The translations under genes were made by a program, and so were the position numbers. A DNA stretch of 21,344 bases, taken from contig CALCQB010000279.1 of assembly GCA_937897535.1 (NCBI GenBank), positions 1 to 21,344 on the forward strand. Direction: 5' to 3'. This DNA comes from an uncultured Novosphingobium sp. Lineage in GTDB: Bacteria; Pseudomonadota; Alphaproteobacteria; Sphingomonadales; Sphingomonadaceae. Positions within the stretch are counted from its first letter, which is position 1; the number at the start of each line of letters is the position of its first letter. Of this stretch, positions 7,516-15,582 are shown piece by piece. Under the pieces are notes generated by a model. That model was given only the letters and a program-made list of their open reading frames with translations, did no database searches and was not told the DNA's origin.

Positions 7516-8645
7516 CTCCTCCTGACCTCAAGTCCGCTTCAGCTTTCTCCGACGTCACGCCGTGGCGTCCGGACGGCCTCGACGGCGGCGCCGAAATCGC
7601 GCTGATCGGGCCGGATGACGCGAGCCCGGTCCTGCCCGGGCTCGACCTGTGGGACAGCTGGCCGCTGGCGCATGAGGACGGCCGGACCGCGGTGATCGGC
7701 GATCGCCAGTTCTGGTTCTTCCTCTCCTCGCCTTGTTTTCCCGACCCTGGTCAGCGCCACGATGCCGCGCAGATCCGGCTGGCCTCGCTCGGTCCCGATG
7801 GCTGGCGGGATCACGGCCAGGTCATCCCCGAAGGCACCGGCCCCGGAACCCGCGAGTGGGCCGGATCGGCCGTGCTGCATGACGACGGGACGAGCATAAC
7901 GCTGTTCTTCACCGCTGCCGGGCGGCGCGGGCACAAGCCCTCGTTCGAACAGCGGCTATTCGGCCTGCCCGGAACCCTCGGCACCGACGGTCCGACCGGC
8001 TGGGGCGAGCCGTACGAACTGGTCCAGGCCGATGGCAGCCGCTACGTCGTCGCGGCCGAGGCCGAGGGCAAGCCGGGCCTGATCAAGGCGTTCCGCGATC
8101 CGGCCTGGCTGCGCGATCCGGCCACCGGCCAATGCCACCTGCTGTTCACCGGCAGCGCCGGATGGAGCGATGACGACTACAACGGCGTGATCGGACTCGC
8201 GACCCTGAACGACGACGGAGCCTGGCAGCTGGAAGCGCCGCTGGTCGAGGCGGTCGGGGTCAACAACGAACTCGAACGCGCGCATGTGGTGATCCGTGAC
8301 GGAACCTATTATCTGTTCTGGTCGACCCAGCGTCGCACCTTCAAGCCTGATACCCCGAACGGCCCGAACGGGCTCTACGCGATGGTGGCCGAAAGCCTGC
8401 ATGGCCCGTGGCGACCGGTCAACGGTAACGGTCTGGTTGCGGGCAATCCCGCCGCCGAGCCGACCCAGGGCTATTCGTGGTGGGTAACGGGCGAAGGCCG
8501 GGTGTGGAGCTTCATCGACCACTGGGGGATGCAGGGCCGCAGCTTCGATCAGCACCCGGAATTGTTGCGCCAGCAGTTCGGCGGCACCCCGGCCCCGGTC
8601 TTTGCCCTCGCCTTCGACGGCGACACTGTGACCATTGCGGATTGA
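7512..8645 (+). CDS. GH68 fructosyl enzyme (levansucrase/invertase type), no signal peptide
   Basis: GH68 enzymes act on sucrose or raffinose, either hydrolysing them or building fructans. The 377-residue protein shows the family motifs in order: LWDSWPL with nucleophile D48, REWAGSA, FRDP with the transition-state stabiliser D196, and NNELERAHVV with acid/base E255. The later GPNGLYAMV and SFIDHWG blocks resemble Zymomonas levansucrase. It is shorter than most levansucrases and has neither a signal peptide nor a C-terminal wall domain, so on sequence it would act in the cytoplasm. Some Gram-negative GH68 enzymes are exported without a classical signal, so export cannot be excluded. Inside the cell it most likely hydrolyses sucrose from raffinose. 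It overlaps galK by four bases and is followed by a GH32 gene. Confidence 0.85.
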   Translation: MTPPDLKSASAFSDVTPWRPDGLDGGAEIALIGPDDASPVLPGLDLWDSWPLAHEDGRTAVIGDRQFWFFLSSPCFPDPGQRHDAAQIRLASLGPDGWRDHGQVIPEGTGPGTREWAGSAVLHDDGTSITLFFTAAGRRGHKPSFEQRLFGLPGTLGTDGPTGWGEPYELVQADGSRYVVAAEAEGKPGLIKAFRDPAWLRDPATGQCHLLFTGSAGWSDDDYNGVIGLATLNDDGAWQLEAPLVEAVGVNNELERAHVVIRDGTYYLFWSTQRRTFKPDTPNGPNGLYAMVAESLHGPWRPVNGNGLVAGNPAAEPTQGYSWWVTGEGRVWSFIDHWGMQGRSFDQHPELLRQQFGGTPAPVFALAFDGDTVTIAD

Positions 8646-8652
8646 GCAAGCG

Positions 8653-9960
8653 ATGCGCCCGACCTATCACTATGCCCCGGCCGCCAACTGGCTGAGCGAT
8701 CCCAATGGCCTGATTTACCATCGGGGCGAATGGCACCTGTTCTACCAGTACAATCCGCACGGCGAGGACTGGGGCCACATGAGCTGGGGCCATGCTGTCA
8801 GCCCGGATCTGGCGGAATGGCAGGAGCTGGCTCCAGCGCTGCTGGAGGATGAGCGCTATATGATCTTCTCCGGCTCGGCCGTGATCGACCGGGCGGACGA
8901 CGCCGGGTTCGGCACCGGGGCGATGGTCGCGATCTACACCGGTGCCGAGCTGGGCGAAAAGCCCCATCAGGTGCAGTGCCTGGCTGCCAGCAACGACGCC
9001 GGACGCAGCTGGACGAAATATGCCGGCAATCCGGTGCTCGACCTCCAGCTGGCCGATTTCCGCGATCCCAACGTGTTCTGGCACGCACCCAGCGGACGCT
9101 GGATCATGGTGGTTGTGCTGTCCAACGAGCAGCGCGCGCTGGTCTATGGCTCGCACGATCTCAAGCACTGGGACCAGCTTTCGGTGATCTCCGGGGCAGG
9201 TGCGCCGGGCGAGATCTGGGAATGCCCGCTGCTGATCGAGCTGCCGATCGAAGGCACAGGTCAAAACCGCTGGCTGTTCAAGGTCGACGTGCTGCGCGGG
9301 GCGCCAGGATCGGGCGCGCTGTACCAGACCGGCACCTTCGACGGGACCCGCTTCGTCCCCGATGGACCAGCGGCCGGGCCGCTCTGGCAAGTCGCCGACA
9401 TGGGCCGGGAATTCTACGCCGCGATCGCCTGGCACGAACCGCGCGACCTGGCCGGTCGTCCGGTCTGGATCGGCTGGATGGGCAACCACGCCTATCAGGG
9501 CCGTCTGCCCAAGCAGGGCTGGCGCGGCGCGATGAGCCTGCCCCGGCGGCTGTCACTGCGGCGCGAGGGCGGCCGCTATGTGCTGCGGCAGGTGGTTGAA
9601 CCGGCTGCGGTAGAGTCTGTCCCGCTGGTTCAAAGCGACGCCGCGAAGTTGCCGATGTCGGCGCGGATCGAACTCCCGGCAGCGCAGGATTTCACGCTGA
9701 CGCTGGCCGACGCCGACGGGCGGCTGCTGATGCTCGAACGACACGGTGAAAAGGCCGTCCTGACCCGCCGCGATCCGGTCTCGCCGTTTCTCGACAGTTC
9801 GCAGCTGCTGCGGATTGGGCGACAGTCTGCAATTACGCTGTGGCTCGATCACGGCAGCGCCGAGCTGTTTGCCGATCAAGGCGAGGTTTGCGCGACCCTG
9901 CAGCACCGCATGGCAGGGGCCGAACTGGCGATGCGCTACCGGACCACCGCCAGCGCCTGA
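8653..9960 (+). CDS. GH32 beta-fructosidase (invertase/levanase type)
   Basis: It hydrolyses terminal beta-fructosyl residues of sucrose, raffinose or fructans. The 435 residues comprise the five-bladed propeller (about 1-300) and the C-terminal beta-sandwich. The three GH32 landmarks are present: nucleophile D16 in WLSDPNG, stabiliser D138 in FRDPNVFW, and acid/base E190 in WECPLL. HMSWGHAVSPDL and FSGSAVID are also typical of exo-acting fructosidases. The ATG at 8653, seven bases after the GH68 stop, is chosen over an upstream TTG because it puts the family's N-terminus in place; no strong ribosome site is visible. There is no signal peptide. It closes the operon, and its TGA directly abuts the stop codon of the opposing halogenase gene. 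Confidence 0.93.
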   Translation: MRPTYHYAPAANWLSDPNGLIYHRGEWHLFYQYNPHGEDWGHMSWGHAVSPDLAEWQELAPALLEDERYMIFSGSAVIDRADDAGFGTGAMVAIYTGAELGEKPHQVQCLAASNDAGRSWTKYAGNPVLDLQLADFRDPNVFWHAPSGRWIMVVVLSNEQRALVYGSHDLKHWDQLSVISGAGAPGEIWECPLLIELPIEGTGQNRWLFKVDVLRGAPGSGALYQTGTFDGTRFVPDGPAAGPLWQVADMGREFYAAIAWHEPRDLAGRPVWIGWMGNHAYQGRLPKQGWRGAMSLPRRLSLRREGGRYVLRQVVEPAAVESVPLVQSDAAKLPMSARIELPAAQDFTLTLADADGRLLMLERHGEKAVLTRRDPVSPFLDSSQLLRIGRQSAITLWLDHGSAELFADQGEVCATLQHRMAGAELAMRYRTTASA

Positions 9961-11466
9961 TCAGGCCGCTGCCGCGCAGTACCTTGCAATGTAGTCCGCG
10001 TGGTCCGGCATCGCCTCGGCCGCGCGGGCCAGCGCACCCTCCAGCTTGCGGAGGTAGTCCACATGATCGACCCCGCGCAGCGGCAGCAATGGGTCGGTGC
10101 CCTCGGGCATGTTGCCCTGGCCGATGTGCACCGCCAGCCAGCTCGGCGGGCCGAACAGGTCGGCGTCGCGCTGGACCAGGCGGCCGTTCCTGCGGAAATG
10201 CTCGATCTTCCAGATGACGGTTTCGGGCACGTCCATCGCGCTGCAGTAACGCCACAGCTCGCTGTCGGTGCGGCTGGTCAGCTTGTAGTGCAGAATGATG
10301 AAATCGCGGATCCGTTCGAATTCGTTGATCGCGATCCGGTTGTATTCCGCGGTCACCAGCGGATCGAAATTGCGATCCGGGAACAGCGCGATCAGCTTGG
10401 ATATCGCCGCCTGGATCAGATGGATCGAGGTCGATTCCAAGGGTTCCATGAACCCGCCGGACAGGCCGACCGCGATCACGTTCCGGTTCCAGAACAGGTT
10501 GCGCCGCCCGGTCACGAAGGTCAGCTTGCGCGGATCGGCCAAGGCCTGACCATCGAGGTTGGCCATCAGCACCGCCGCCGCCTCGTCATCCGAGATGAAA
10601 TTGCTGCAAAACACGTGGCCGTTGCCGGTGCGGTGCTGCAATGGAATTCGCCATTGCCAGCCCGCCGCCCGCGCGGTCGAGCGGGTATAGGGGGTGAACG
10701 CCCCGGCCCGCTCGCACGGCACGGCATAGGCGCTGTCGCAGGGCAGCCAGTGCCGCCAGTCCTGATAACCGGTCTGCAGCGCCCCTTCGATCAGCAGTCC
10801 GCGAAAGCCCGAGCAATCGACGAACAGGTCGCCCTCGATCCGGCGTCCGTCCTGCATCGTCACGTGGCTGACATGGCCGCTTTCACTATCCAGCCCGACG
10901 TCGCCGACCTTGCCTTCGATCCGCACCACCCCGCGTTCCTCGGCATAGCCGCGCAGGAACCGGGCATAGAGCCCGGCGTCGAAGTGATAGGCATAATCGA
11001 AGGTCGAGAGAACGCTGCGCTGCTCGGGCGAAGGCGGGGCGAACTTGCCGCGCCTGGCGGCAGCCCAGGCCATGCACAGCTCGTCGAGCTCTGGCGCTTC
11101 GCCGCGCGCCTTCGCCGCCAGCCAGTACTGGTGCAAGGGCAGAAAATCGAAGTCGCGGCCATAGCTGCCGAACGGGTGGAAGTAGCTGTGGTTCTGCTTG
11201 CCCCAGTCGGTGAACTGGATGCCGAGCTTGAACGAACCCTGGGTTGCCGCAACGAAGTCGTTCTCGGTAATCCCCAGCGCTTCGTTGAAGGTGCGGAGCG
11301 GCGGAATCGTCGCTTCGCCCACCCCGACCGTACCGATCTCCTCGCTTTCGATCAGGGTAATCGTACACCCCGTGCGGATCGCGTTGGCGAGCGCAGCTGC
11401 GGTCATCCACCCGGCGGTCCCGCCGCCCACGATCACCACCGACCGGATCGAATTTTCGTGCTGCAT
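9961..11466 (-). CDS. Flavin-dependent halogenase, tryptophan-halogenase family (TonB-locus type)
   Basis: Flavin-dependent halogenases use FADH2, oxygen and halide to chlorinate or brominate electron-rich aromatics. The 501 residues carry the full set of active-site marks: the FAD loop GGGTAGW at 14-20, the catalytic lysine K80 in SFKLGIQF, the halogenase signature W270-x-W272-x-I-P, and E344 in EPLESTSI, matching K79, W272/W274 and E346 of PrnA. An AAGGA lies about 8 bases upstream of the start. Genes of this type are common beside TonB receptors in sphingomonads, Caulobacter and Xanthomonas; some tested members brominate indoles in vitro, but no cell role is settled. It is 9 bases downstream of the oxygenase-like gene, so the two are almost certainly cotranscribed. 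The substrate is unknown. Confidence 0.88.
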   Translation of the reverse strand: MQHENSIRSVVIVGGGTAGWMTAAALANAIRTGCTITLIESEEIGTVGVGEATIPPLRTFNEALGITENDFVAATQGSFKLGIQFTDWGKQNHSYFHPFGSYGRDFDFLPLHQYWLAAKARGEAPELDELCMAWAAARRGKFAPPSPEQRSVLSTFDYAYHFDAGLYARFLRGYAEERGVVRIEGKVGDVGLDSESGHVSHVTMQDGRRIEGDLFVDCSGFRGLLIEGALQTGYQDWRHWLPCDSAYAVPCERAGAFTPYTRSTARAAGWQWRIPLQHRTGNGHVFCSNFISDDEAAAVLMANLDGQALADPRKLTFVTGRRNLFWNRNVIAVGLSGGFMEPLESTSIHLIQAAISKLIALFPDRNFDPLVTAEYNRIAINEFERIRDFIILHYKLTSRTDSELWRYCSAMDVPETVIWKIEHFRRNGRLVQRDADLFGPPSWLAVHIGQGNMPEGTDPLLPLRGVDHVDYLRKLEGALARAAEAMPDHADYIARYCAAAA

Positions 11467-11475
11467 AACGGGTCC

Positions 11476-12864
11476 TTATCGGCGCGGGCGGCGGATGTCG
11501 AAGGCGATCACCAGCCGCTCGCCCTGGTCGAACGGCACCGTGCCGTGCCACATGGTTGAAGGGAAAATGGCGAGCCTTCCCGCGGCCGGCTCGATCGTGC
11601 GGTACGGCTCGAGCGGCAAGCCGAGTTCGGCCGGGGGCTGCCCGAAGGCGATATGTCCGGCCGGTGCGGGTCCCATCTGCGCCGGCTCGGGTAGCGCGAC
11701 ATAGAACGCGGTCGAAAGCCAGCCCATCGCGTGGGTATGCGGGACGTTGTAGCCCTGCCGGGCGAGCCGGACCGACCAACTGCCCTCGATCAGGAATTCG
11801 CCGCGCGGCGCGCCGAGCAACGGGTGCTGCGGATCGTGCGGCGGCAGGTCATCGACATAGTCGCGGACCAGTTCGAGCAGCCGCGCCTTGATCCGCTGGA
11901 GCACCGGTTCGTGCCGCAGCAAGACGGAGCGGTCGGTCTGGGTACCGCCGCGGACCGATTGTTCGATATAGGGCTCGGCGGCGGTGTGCAGGCCGCGCAG
12001 GACTTCGGCCAGTTCGGCCAGCTCGCCAGAGCTCCAGCCTGCTTCCTGCTGGCGGATCAGCTGGTCCGGGCGGTCGAGCCATTCGGCCCGGTCATCGCCG
12101 AGCAAGCGCCAGGCAAGCGACACATAGGGCCAGTATAGCGCTGCCGAAGCAGAGCCGAGCAGCGGTAGCGCCTCGGCCTCGGCGCGTCTGGCTTCGCCCT
12201 GGCGCAGGGCATGGCGAATCCGGCACAGGCTGGTGACGTCACCCTGAATCTGGGCGGTCGCGGCCAGCAAGGATTCGGTGCGTTCGGCATCGCCCGATTC
12301 AACCGCAACGAACAGCCGCGAGACCAGCAGCGCCGGGGTGGAGCCGAGATGGCGCTCCGCCTCGTCGAGTACCGCCAGCGCCGCCTCCCACGCGCGGGCC
12401 TGAGCGAGATTGCGGAACCAGGCGAGCCACAGCGCCGAATTGGCTGGCTGGGCGCGGCAGGCCGGGCCGAGATGGTCGGCAAAGCCCGCGCGCTGGCCGC
12501 TCGTCCAGTTGAGCGTGGCGAGCGCCTTGTGCCCGTCGAGCCAATCCGGGTGCCGGGCCAGCAGCTGTTCGAGCAAGTCCCGCGCTTCCCCGGAGCGCCC
12601 TTCGGAGATCAGCGCGAGCGCCTGATTGCGGGCAACGTCGAGGTTGCCGGGAGCGAGGGCGCGCACCTTGGCAAACAGCTCGGCTGCTGGATGGCCGAGT
12701 TCATAGCGGGTCTGGGCCAGCCCGAAAGCGAGGCCCGGATCGCGGGGATAGGCCGCCCCGGCCGCGGCGAATAGCGCTTCGGCCTCGATCAGGCGCTGCT
12801 CGGCGTGCAAGGCAAAGCCCTGCTGCCGCGCCGTCGCTGCATCGCTGGTTCCCGCTTCGCTCAT
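11476..12864 (-). CDS. TPR-like protein with C-terminal 2OG-Fe(II) oxygenase-type domain
   Basis: The N-terminal half (about residues 8-240) is made of Ala/Leu-rich helical pairs of TPR type, for example the block beginning at residue 25. The C-terminal part (about 285-462) resembles the putative 2OG-Fe(II) oxygenases of the family PF13759. It has SVRGGTQTD, then H376-T-H378 in the first strand region, W439-H440-G in FPSTMWHGTV, and R450 in GERLVIAFDI, plausible iron and 2-oxoglutarate ligands. Such proteins hydroxylate an unidentified target, with the TPR part presumably holding the partner. It lies between the TonB receptor (with an intrinsic terminator in the gap) and the halogenase, a gene order seen repeatedly in TonB-type sugar loci. 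Function is inferred from fold and context only; the ligand assignment needs a structural alignment. Confidence 0.72.
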   Translation of the reverse strand: MSEAGTSDAATARQQGFALHAEQRLIEAEALFAAAGAAYPRDPGLAFGLAQTRYELGHPAAELFAKVRALAPGNLDVARNQALALISEGRSGEARDLLEQLLARHPDWLDGHKALATLNWTSGQRAGFADHLGPACRAQPANSALWLAWFRNLAQARAWEAALAVLDEAERHLGSTPALLVSRLFVAVESGDAERTESLLAATAQIQGDVTSLCRIRHALRQGEARRAEAEALPLLGSASAALYWPYVSLAWRLLGDDRAEWLDRPDQLIRQQEAGWSSGELAELAEVLRGLHTAAEPYIEQSVRGGTQTDRSVLLRHEPVLQRIKARLLELVRDYVDDLPPHDPQHPLLGAPRGEFLIEGSWSVRLARQGYNVPHTHAMGWLSTAFYVALPEPAQMGPAPAGHIAFGQPPAELGLPLEPYRTIEPAAGRLAIFPSTMWHGTVPFDQGERLVIAFDIRRPRR

Positions 12865-12907
12865 GGCCGTTTATTGGTCTCTCGCTGCGTTGCTGTCGAC
12901 CCGCATG

Positions 12908-12940
12908 AAAAAGGGGAGGCAGACCGAAATCCGCCTCCCC
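12908..12940 (-). terminator. Intrinsic terminator after the TonB receptor gene
   Basis: Read on the minus strand, GGGGAGGC (12940-12933) pairs perfectly with GCCTCCCC (12920-12913) around a 12-base loop and is followed at once by TTTTT (12912-12908). This is a textbook Rho-independent terminator, 31 bases after the receptor stop and before the TPR/oxygenase gene. It should cut or reduce transcription into the oxygenase-halogenase pair. Confidence 0.8.
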
Positions 12941-12970
12941 CGTTCCGCGACCCTCTTGGGCCAGTTCTTA

Positions 12971-15487
12971 TCAGAAGCTGTACTTGACCGAAGCGGTCCA
13001 GGTCCGGCCGAGCGCCGGGCCGGTGCCGATCACAACCGGGCTGGCCGAGGCGTCGGCGATGTTGCCGCTGCCGCGCAGGTCATAGCGGTTGAACACGTTG
13101 TAGCCCTGGATTCCCAGTTCGACGTTGGGCAGCGGCATCACCCGCAGGTTGACGCCCAGCACCGCACCACCCGGATACGACCGGCCGGCATCGTCGATGA
13201 TGCTCGACTGGCCGGTGACGTTGAGACCAAGCGTGGCGATGCTGCCGAAGTCGTAGTTAGCCTGCACGGTATAGACCAGATCGGGCATGTACGGCGCGCG
13301 GGTGAACGGGGTCGGGGTGCCACTTGCGTTCACGCCCGACTTGGTCGCCTTGGTCCAGGTCGCATTGCCAACCAGGGTGAATCCGCCGTTGGAATAGGTA
13401 CCGTAGAACTCGGCACCATACGACTTGTAGCGCGCATCGATCACGCAACCGCCCGCGCCGCCGGGGCAACGGGTGGCCGACAGTTCGAAGGTCGACTGCT
13501 TGAAATTGCCCTTCAGCGCAGTGACTTCGATCGTGTAGCGCCCGCCGGCCAGATCGCCGCGGTTCTTGAGGCCCAGTTCGTACTGCTTGACGAAGTCGAC
13601 CGAGGGGGTGACGCCGTCAGCGGCGCAGCCCAGGGTTCCGGCTTTGGCCTGCGCACTGGTGCAGAGCGAGCCGTCGCTGGCGATCTTGCCGCCAAAGGTC
13701 TGGCGATCGCCGTTGAAGCGCCCACCGCGTGAGGCACGGACGAAAAGGCTGGTGTTCTGGTTGGCCTTGAACAAGGCACCAGCGGTCCAGCTGACGTAGT
13801 TGCGGCTGTAGTTGAGCACTTCCGAGCCACCGTTTGCCGCCATCGTCGGGATCAGCACGCCGTTCGAATTGACGTTGAACTCTGCCCCGCCGGTGCGGCC
13901 ACCGCCCGCTGCCTTGACGTTCTCGAACCGGACCGAGCCGTCGATCGCGAACAGATCGCCGTCCAGTTCCAGCGCCGCGTAGGGTGCGGTGTTGGTGTAG
14001 GACAGGTCATAGTCGCGGGCGCAGCAGTTGCCCCAGTTGTTGTTGTAGCCCGAGATGCCCTCGACCGTCATCCGCGCGCCGGCGGTGTTGTAGAGGTCAA
14101 GCTGCGATGGGTTGTTGCCGCTGACTTCGCGCAGCGACTTGTTGACGTGCCAGTCCATCGCGATGTCCTGGTTCATGTAGAAGAACCCGGCCCGCGCGGT
14201 CAGCTTCATCGCGCCCATGTCGAACTTGCCGGCCAAGGTCAGGTCGTTTGCCAGGCTGCCGAGATCGCGGATGTTGGTGCGGACGTTGACGTTGTCATCG
14301 ACATAGGTGCCGGTGAACACGGTGCCGGCGTTCGGCCCGCTGGCATAGCGGATCGAGCCAACCTGCTGGCCGTTGACGGTTGAACCGACGATCCCTGCAG
14401 TGCGGCGAACGTTGACGAACGGCGAGGCGAAGCTGCCACTCAGCTTCGACCAGCGGAAGTTGTTGTCAACCGTGATGCCGCCATCGAATTCGTAGTGGAA
14501 CTGGCCGCCCAGCTGGGTCTGCTTGGTGCTGATCCCGCTCATGTCGACCCGCTCGAGATTGCCGGTCCGGTTGTAGATCAGGAAGTCGCTGTTGTAGATC
14601 GAGTAGTTCGAGCTGTTGCGACCGTCGAAGCCGGGGAACGGCTGGACATTGCTGATCCGGTTGCCGCTGAGCGTGGCCAGCGCCGGGGCGCCGGTGTAGT
14701 TTGGCTCCTGCGTGTCGGCGACCTTGAACAGCAGGCGGAAGTAGCCCTTTCCGTCGGCGATGTCCTGGGTCAGGTTGCCCTTGACCTGGATCGAATCCGA
14801 AACGTTGAAATCGGCGTGGAGCGGACCGCGGCCCGACTTGAACTGACCGCCGATGTGGAAGCGCAGGGTTTCGTTGATCGAACCGCCATAGCGGAAGTCG
14901 ACCTTGGTTTCGTTGTAGTTGACGCCCTTGGACAGCGAGACGTAGCCGCCTTCCTTCTGGCCGGTGTTGCTGATGTAGTTGATCACCGCACCCGGGGCCT
15001 GCGAGGCATAAGTGGTCGAGCCACCGCCGCGAACCGATTCAACGCGCTCGACGCTGGCGTCGAACCGGGTCCAGTAGTCGTTGTTGCCGAACTGGATGTC
15101 ACCGAACAGCACGGTCGGCAGGCCATCTTCCTGGATCTGGACGAACGGCGAACCACCGGTGGCGACCGGCAGGCCGCGCACCGCGATGTTCGAGTTGCCG
15201 CCCGGGCCCGAGGTGCCGGGCACCTGGATCCCCGGGATCATGCGGAAAACTTCAGCTTCCGAGCTGGGCTTGAAGGCATCGACCATCGCCGCATCGACGC
15301 TGGTTACCGAAACCGAGGTGTTGAGGCGGGTCTTGTCACGGCCCGAGGCGGTGACGACGATTTCGTCGAGGCCGGTGGCCTCTTCATCGGCCGTGGCCGG
15401 CGCGTCCTGCGCAAAAGCGGGCATCGCGATCAGGCTCATCGCCACGATCGACATGGCCGAGACACAGCTCTTCAAAGTTGATTTCAT
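12971..15487 (-). CDS. TonB-dependent outer-membrane receptor, probable sugar uptake
   Basis: This outer-membrane beta-barrel takes up a ligand using TonB/ExbBD energy. The 838 residues begin with a clear signal peptide (MKSTLKSC, hydrophobic core, cleavage after AFA at 26), then a TonB-box-like DEIVVTA at 41-47. A plug domain (about 50-180) includes NIAVRGLP, VERVESVRGG and YASQAPGAVINYIS. A long barrel ends in a terminal phenylalanine (VKYSF). The ATG at 15487 is chosen because GGGGAGAGGA (15491-15500) precedes it and the signal peptide starts there; the frame stays open further upstream to 15670 but runs through the operators. It is divergent from a LacI regulator with two palindromes between them. 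Context (alpha-galactosidase, fructosidases) points to raffinose- or sucrose-like ligands; this is inference. Confidence 0.93.
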   Translation of the reverse strand: MKSTLKSCVSAMSIVAMSLIAMPAFAQDAPATADEEATGLDEIVVTASGRDKTRLNTSVSVTSVDAAMVDAFKPSSEAEVFRMIPGIQVPGTSGPGGNSNIAVRGLPVATGGSPFVQIQEDGLPTVLFGDIQFGNNDYWTRFDASVERVESVRGGGSTTYASQAPGAVINYISNTGQKEGGYVSLSKGVNYNETKVDFRYGGSINETLRFHIGGQFKSGRGPLHADFNVSDSIQVKGNLTQDIADGKGYFRLLFKVADTQEPNYTGAPALATLSGNRISNVQPFPGFDGRNSSNYSIYNSDFLIYNRTGNLERVDMSGISTKQTQLGGQFHYEFDGGITVDNNFRWSKLSGSFASPFVNVRRTAGIVGSTVNGQQVGSIRYASGPNAGTVFTGTYVDDNVNVRTNIRDLGSLANDLTLAGKFDMGAMKLTARAGFFYMNQDIAMDWHVNKSLREVSGNNPSQLDLYNTAGARMTVEGISGYNNNWGNCCARDYDLSYTNTAPYAALELDGDLFAIDGSVRFENVKAAGGGRTGGAEFNVNSNGVLIPTMAANGGSEVLNYSRNYVSWTAGALFKANQNTSLFVRASRGGRFNGDRQTFGGKIASDGSLCTSAQAKAGTLGCAADGVTPSVDFVKQYELGLKNRGDLAGGRYTIEVTALKGNFKQSTFELSATRCPGGAGGCVIDARYKSYGAEFYGTYSNGGFTLVGNATWTKATKSGVNASGTPTPFTRAPYMPDLVYTVQANYDFGSIATLGLNVTGQSSIIDDAGRSYPGGAVLGVNLRVMPLPNVELGIQGYNVFNRYDLRGSGNIADASASPVVIGTGPALGRTWTASVKYSF

Positions 15488-15490
15488 AGT

Positions 15491-15500
15491 TCCTCTCCCC
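15491..15500 (-). promoter_or_regulatory. Ribosome binding site fixing the TonB receptor start
   Basis: On the minus strand GGGGAGAGGA precedes the ATG at 15487. It selects the start that yields a proper signal peptide over the much longer open frame. Confidence 0.7.
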
Positions 15501-15557
15501 TTGGGTCGACTCGAATCGCTTGCGCTACGGCAAGTCGGATCGTGCAACTGCCAGATG

Positions 15558-15572
15558 CAACAATCGATTGCA
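15558..15572. promoter_or_regulatory. Candidate LacI-family operator O2 (receptor-proximal)
   Basis: The palindrome CAATCGATTG (15561-15570) lies in a wider 15-base block that, read toward the receptor gene, is identical to the site before the sugar operon (1847-1861). It is about 75 bases before the receptor ATG. Its centre is 23 bases from the centre of a second copy, close to two helical turns, a spacing that would let two dimers sit side by side. Confidence 0.72.
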
Positions 15573-15582
15573 ACGGCTTTTG

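Noticed and set aside
7512..8645. The GH68 protein as a GH43 or second GH32 enzyme
   Set aside because: The order LWDSWPL, REWAGSA, FRDP and ELERAH is specific to GH68; GH32 would show an NDPNG-type and an EC motif.
10000..11559. A 519-codon open frame on the plus strand
   Set aside because: It is the antisense shadow of the halogenase, whose active-site motifs are all intact on the minus strand.
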